Of a DNA stretch of 64,000 bases, positions 60,807 to 64,000 are shown piece after piece. The notes under the pieces were generated by a model. It had not been told where the DNA came from and did not search any database. It worked only from the letters and a program-made list of their open reading frames with translations. A program made the position numbers and the translations under genes. Each line of letters begins with the position of its first letter. Position 1 is the stretch's first letter. Source of the DNA: Streptomyces chrestomyceticus JCM 4735 (GTDB lineage Bacteria; Actinomycetota; Actinomycetes; Streptomycetales; Streptomycetaceae); contig NZ_BHZC01000001.1 in the NCBI RefSeq assembly GCF_003865135.1, forward strand, positions 6,882,001-6,946,000, in the 5' to 3' direction.

Positions 60807-61292
60807 ATGGCAGCCAGTTCGGCCGCGGGCAGCTCCGCGGCGTACGGCCCTCCGGGCGATGTCCACCCCGTCCTGCGCCGGGCGGCAGCGCCGCCCGCCG
60901 CCCTCGACCTGCTCGCCCAGGCCCAGCGCGGCATCGACGAAGCCCGCGACCTGGAAACCCCCAACGAGCGCTACGCCACCGCCCACCTCGCCGCGCTGCG
61001 CACGGCCGCCGCCGTCCTCGCCGTTCGCGGCCGCCCCGAGACCAGCCTCCGCCGCCGGCAGCGCATCCGCAGCGCCTGGGAGGTACTGCCCGAGGTCGCT
61101 CCCGAACTCGCCGAATGGAGCGCCCTGTTCGCCTCCGGAGCCCAGCGCCGCGCCCGCGCCGAGGCCGGCATAGCCGGCGCGGCCGGCCCGCGCGACGCCG
61201 ACGACCTGATCCGCGACGTGGCGATGTTCCTGCGCCTGGTGGAACGGATGCTGCTCCTCCAGCCGGTGCTGCCCTCGCAGCGGGCGGGGTGA
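60807..61292 (+). CDS. SAV_6107-family HEPN-domain protein
   Basis: The 161-residue helical protein fits the actinobacterial SAV_6107 family: HPVLRRAAAPPAALDLLAQAQRGIDEARDLETPNERYATAHLAALRTAAAVLAVRGRPE, then RIRSAWEVLPEVAPELAEWSALFASGAQRRARAEAG and DADDLIRDVAMFLRLVERML. I do not see a clear R-x4-6-H RNase motif of toxin-type HEPN proteins. An AGGAGG site precedes the ATG at 60807. It lies upstream of a methyltransferase gene, 102 nt apart. Function is unknown. Confidence 0.82.
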   Translation: MAASSAAGSSAAYGPPGDVHPVLRRAAAPPAALDLLAQAQRGIDEARDLETPNERYATAHLAALRTAAAVLAVRGRPETSLRRRQRIRSAWEVLPEVAPELAEWSALFASGAQRRARAEAGIAGAAGPRDADDLIRDVAMFLRLVERMLLLQPVLPSQRAG

Positions 61293-61393
61293 GCGGGCGG
61301 GGACGGCCCGGCAGCGGGGCTGCCGGGCCGTCCCCGCAGGTCCCATTAGGGTGGGACCCATCAGTTCATGCCCCCGCCGAGGAGCCACCCGCC

Positions 61394-62149
61394 GTGTCTG
61401 ACCCGCTGCGCCCGCGCGCATCCCTTCGTACCGCCGTGGTCTGGGAGGTTCTCAAAGACGCCCTGGAGCACCGGGCCGAAGCCGCCGGGCGGGACGCCCT
61501 CGACGTCCTGGACACCGGCGGCGGCACGGGCAACTTCGCCGTGCCGGTCGCGCGCCTCGGACACCGCGTCACGGTCGTGGACCCCAGCCCCAACGCCCTG
61601 TTCGCCCTGGAGCGGCGGGCCGCCGAGGCGGGCGTCGCCGACCGGGTGCGCGCGGTGCAGGGCGACGCCCACGGGCTGTTCGACGTGGTCGAGCCCGGCG
61701 GCTACGACGCCGTGCTCTGCCACGGCGTGCTGGAGTACGTCGACGACCCGGCCGAGGGCGTGCGCAACGCCGTCGGCGCGCTGCGCCCGGCCGGCACCCT
61801 GAGCCTGCTCGCGGCCGGACTCGGCGGCGCCGTCCTCGCCCGCGCCCTGGCGGGCCACTTCACCGAGGCCAGGAACGCCCTGTCGGACCCGGCGGGCCGC
61901 TGGGGCGACGGCGACCCGGTGCCCCGGCGCTTCACGGCCGAGCAGCTCACCGGGCTGGTCTCGGACACCGGCCTGCGGGTCGGCGCGGTGCACGGCGTAC
62001 GGGTCTTCGCCGACCTGGTGCCCGGCGTGCTCGTGGACACCGAGCCCGGCGCCATGGACGCCCTGCTCAAACTGGAGGCAGCCGCCGCCGAGCAGCCCGC
62101 CTTCCACTCGGTCGCCACCCAACTGCACGTCCTCGCCGAGCGCGGCTGA
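61394..62149 (+). CDS. SAM-dependent class I methyltransferase
   Basis: The 251-residue enzyme has the Rossmann-like methyltransferase motifs: motif I VLDTGGGTGNFAVPVARLGHRVTVVDPSPNAL (about residues 38-70), motif II YDAVLCHGVLEYVDDPAEGVRNAVGAL and motif III LRPAGTLSLLAAG. It resembles UbiE/SmtA-type enzymes; the substrate is unknown. The GTG at 61394 with GAGGAG 10 nt upstream is the chosen start. It is conserved near the HEPN and DUF3040 genes beside the cell-division cluster. Confidence 0.87.
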   Translation: MSDPLRPRASLRTAVVWEVLKDALEHRAEAAGRDALDVLDTGGGTGNFAVPVARLGHRVTVVDPSPNALFALERRAAEAGVADRVRAVQGDAHGLFDVVEPGGYDAVLCHGVLEYVDDPAEGVRNAVGALRPAGTLSLLAAGLGGAVLARALAGHFTEARNALSDPAGRWGDGDPVPRRFTAEQLTGLVSDTGLRVGAVHGVRVFADLVPGVLVDTEPGAMDALLKLEAAAAEQPAFHSVATQLHVLAERG

Positions 62150-62405
62150 CACCGGCGGTCCGCCTTCCCGCACGTGCAGTCGGCCACAGGCCACCCGATC
62201 AGCCGCTTCGCCCCGTATGATCGGGGTACAGCGTCCGGCATGACGGATCGGAGGGTGGGGAATGCAGCCTGCAAGCACCACCGACCGCCGTGGCGGCCCG
62301 GACAGTGAATTGGCGTAGAGGGGCGGGTTTCACGGGGGCGTTTCCCTGCCTATCCTGAAAGGGTCGCACCCGGTCGCCCCCGCGACCGACGAGTAGGAGG
62401 ACTCC

Positions 62406-62819
62406 GTGCCGCTCTCGGAGCACGAGCAGCGAATGCTCGAGCAAATGGAGCGAGCGCTGTACGCCGAAGATCCCAAGTTCGCGACAGCGCTTGAGGGAAG
62501 CGGGCTGCGTACGTACACCCGGCGACGGGTCTACCAAGCGGTCGCGGGCTTCCTGGTAGGTATCGCGCTCCTCATGGCCGGAATGGTCGCTCAGCAGATC
62601 TGGGTCAGCGTGGTGGGCTTCCTCGTCATGCTGGGCTGCGCGGTGCTCGCGGTCACCGGATGGCGCAAGGCCCCCAAGCCGGGCGAGCAGCAGACCACGG
62701 CAGGCGGCCGCGCGAGCCCCGGCGGCACCGCCGCCCGCCGCCAGGCCAGGCAACGCCGATCGATGATGGACCGGATCGAAAGCCGCTGGCAACGCCGCCG
62801 CGACGAACAGGGCCACTGA
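62406..62819 (+). CDS. DUF3040 membrane protein
   Basis: The 137-residue protein starts with the typical PLSEHEQRMLEQMERALYAEDPKFA, has two adjacent membrane helices (AVAGFLVGIALLMAGMVAQ and WVSVVGFLVMLGCAVLAVTG), and a basic C-terminal tail. DUF3040 proteins (Rv2169c in M. tuberculosis) are found beside the dcw cell-division cluster of actinobacteria. The GTG at 62406 follows TAGGAGG. A strong terminator lies 45 nt downstream. A TATCCT box near 62349 may be its promoter. Confidence 0.9.
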   Translation: MPLSEHEQRMLEQMERALYAEDPKFATALEGSGLRTYTRRRVYQAVAGFLVGIALLMAGMVAQQIWVSVVGFLVMLGCAVLAVTGWRKAPKPGEQQTTAGGRASPGGTAARRQARQRRSMMDRIESRWQRRRDEQGH

Positions 62820-62864
62820 AACACCCCGCGGACTTCCTCCTCGTCCGCGACCCCGCCTCACGAT

Positions 62865-62895
62865 GCGGCCGCCCGATACCGGGCGGCCGCTTTTT
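62865..62895 (+). terminator. Rho-independent terminator after the DUF3040 gene
   Basis: GCGGCCGCCCG (62865-62875) pairs with CGGGCGGCCGC (62880-62890), followed by TTTTT. Confidence 0.93.
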
Positions 62896-62980
62896 CGCGC
62901 GCAGCGCCCCCGCGCCGGGCCGAGCGGACTCCGCCCCTCCGGCAGCCCGCGCCCCCGCAGCCGGGCCCGGCCCCGGCCCT

Positions 62981-63460
62981 CCAGACTCCGTCCTCCGGCC
63001 CGGCCCCTCCTGCCGTACAGCGACGGACGGCCGGTGGGGGCAGGCGTCCTCCCACCCACCCCGCGACAGCCGAAGACGTACGGGAGGGTGCGGGACCGGA
63101 GGACGAAGTCTGTAGGGCCCGGGCCCGCGCCGCTGGCGGCCTGCCCGCAGTGCGACAAAGTTTCGGCGCCCGACGGCGGGTCGGTCTCTGTGGCCGACTG
63201 GCAGGCAGTACCGGGTGGCGCTCGCTGTGCCTGGCTACGGGATCGGGCTTCCAGACTTCGTCCTCCAGCCCGCTCCCTTCCGTCGTACGGCGATCGACGG
63301 CCGGTGGGGGCAGGCGTCCACCCACCCCGTACGTGTCAGCCGAACGCGTACGGGAGGGTGCGGGACCGGAGGACGAAGTCTGGAGGGCCCGGGCCCGCAC
63401 CACCGTCGAGCTGCCCGCAGTGCGACGGAGTTGCGGTGCCCAACGGCGAGTCGGCCTCCC
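62981..63460. repeat. Non-coding region with two 210-bp direct copies containing inverted arms
   Basis: Copy one spans about 62981-63190 and copy two about 63251-63460, offset by exactly 270 bp without visible indels. Shared blocks include CCGGTGGGGGCAGGCGTCC, TACGGGAGGGTGCGGGACCG and CTGCCCGCAGTGCGAC. In each copy the left end (CCAGACTNCGTCCTCC) is the reverse complement of an inner segment (GGAGGACGAAGTCTG, at 63098-63112 and 63368-63382), so each could fold into a long hairpin. The stretch 62896-63528 shows no convincing gene; one frame stays open but encodes Arg/Pro/Gly-rich sequence typical of GC-rich non-coding DNA. Confidence 0.75.
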
Positions 63461-63528
63461 CAGCCGTCTTCGCTCTTTGCGATCGTGAGAGCGAAGACGG
63501 CCGCATGTCCGTCACCCAGGGGCCGGGG

Positions 63529-64000
63529 CTACGGCCTGCTCCTTGAGAACCTCACCGCACCCGCCGCGCGGCGCACCGCCGTGACCGGTGGGCTCGTCGT
63601 GCAGCGGGTGAGGAAGTCCGACCAGCGGGCCGAGAGGGTCCACAGGGCGCGGGCGGCGGAGCGGGGTGCCAGGAGGGCGCGCAGGCGCAGGCGGCGGGAG
63701 GCGCTGTCCCGCAGGCCGGTGCGGACGCGCTGCACCTCGTCGGCGAGGCCGGCCGCCGGACGCGGGTCCGGTGCGTAGAGGACCTGTTCCACCGAGGCCG
63801 CGACGCGGTGGGCCGCTTCCGCCGCCGTGCCGTCCAGCTCACCTATGCGTACGATGCGCTCCGCCGCCTTGCGCGGGGTCAGGGACTCGTCCGGCAGGAT
63901 GCCGTAGTCCCAGCCGGAGTCGACCAGTTCCCGCCAGGCCGCGAGCGTACGGGCGGTGCCGTACGGCCCGGGACGTGGGCTGTTCTGCGGTTCAGGCGGC
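63529..64000 (-). CDS. C-terminal end of a TgpA-like transglutaminase-domain membrane protein (partial)
   Basis: The frame enters from the right edge and gives about 156 residues ending at 63529. The sequence RTLAAWRELVDSGWDYGILP, PRKAAERIVRIGELDG, AAHRVAASVEQVLYAP and LRLRALLAPRSAARALWTLS fits the cytoplasmic C-terminal domain (DUF4129-like) of actinobacterial TgpA/DUF3488 transglutaminase proteins. The catalytic part lies outside the window. In Streptomyces this gene accompanies DUF58 and MoxR genes beside the dcw cluster. Assignment is by the tail only. Confidence 0.75.
   Translation of the reverse strand, partial: PPEPQNSPRPGPYGTARTLAAWRELVDSGWDYGILPDESLTPRKAAERIVRIGELDGTAAEAAHRVAASVEQVLYAPDPRPAAGLADEVQRVRTGLRDSASRRLRLRALLAPRSAARALWTLSARWSDFLTRCTTSPPVTAVRRAAGAVRFSRSRP

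Noticed and set aside
62863..63546. A 227-codon plus-strand frame through the repeat region
   Set aside because: It shows no conserved domain, reads through both repeats and inverted arms, and has Arg/Pro/Gly-rich non-coding composition. The repeated CPQCD stretch comes from the DNA duplication.

Overview
The window comes from a high-GC actinobacterium, almost certainly a Streptomyces. The evidence is very GC-rich codon use, many GTG and a few TTG starts, many genes with a TANNNT -10 box 6-8 nt before the start codon (leaderless-type), and family markers such as the actinobacterial CtaF/QcrCAB respiratory genes, DUF5304, the SAV_6107 HEPN family and a Streptomyces-type SAM-IV riboswitch. From memory, the gene order matches the Streptomyces coelicolor region around qcrB (SCO2148), glkA (SCO2126) and metF. 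Much of it also parallels Mycobacterium tuberculosis Rv2169c-Rv2199c (ctaF, ctaE-qcrCAB, trpD, ripC, pimB', fadD15, the SRPBCC/ArsA pair, plsC, aroG, pknL, Rv2175c). This is therefore conserved core chromosome rather than an accessory island.

Layout. 1-7.8 kb: aerobic respiration (end of ctaF, L,D-transpeptidase, divergent receiver-like protein, ctaE-qcrC-qcrA-qcrB with ATGA overlaps), then trpD. 7.9-12.6 kb: a SAM-IV riboswitch with a class V aminotransferase, a rhomboid protease/Lrp-like pair, a zinc-ribbon protein and a NYN-domain protein. 13-19.2 kb: two secreted NlpC/P60 hydrolases, a lipoprotein metallopeptidase, a GT87 mannosyltransferase and a PimB'-like mannosyltransferase. 19.3-32.6 kb: acyl-CoA synthetase, phosphoesterase, SRPBCC/ArsA pair, a MITE-like palindrome, glucokinase, nuclease-like and esterase genes, PlsC, and a MacS/MacR-like two-component system. 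32.8-41 kb: 6-phosphofructokinase, D-lactate dehydrogenase, a TrpE-TrpG fusion behind a tryptophan leader peptide, a hydrolase/MocR divergent pair and a class II DAHP synthase. 41-46.4 kb: an iron-box-controlled Bfd, bacterioferritin, a molybdoenzyme, endonuclease IV and a PASTA Ser/Thr kinase. 46.6-53 kb: thiamine genes (TPP riboswitch, thiO-thiS-thiG, thiE), a ferredoxin-reductase-like flavoprotein, an Rv2175c-like DNA-binding protein and metF. 53-64 kb: a Tyr/Gln/Gly-rich membrane protein, a CrtI-like flavoprotein, DUF4126, an ABC-like/YhgE/TetR operon, small conserved genes, and the end of a TgpA-like transglutaminase, which suggests that the cell-division (dcw) cluster lies just beyond.

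How it fits together. Respiration, aromatic amino acid synthesis (aroG, trpEG, trpD), phosphatidylinositol mannoside and phospholipid synthesis, peptidoglycan remodelling and PASTA-kinase signalling are interleaved. Regulation is visible as a SAM-IV riboswitch, a TPP riboswitch, a trp attenuator, an iron box, a MocR operator and a TetR operator. Less expected items are a perfect 21-bp palindrome over the ctaE start codon, a shortened c-di-AMP-riboswitch-like leader before an NlpC/P60 gene, a MITE whose target duplication is a stop codon, and a 700-bp repeat-bearing region near the right end. I see no tRNA, rRNA, prophage, CRISPR array or obviously new multi-gene system.
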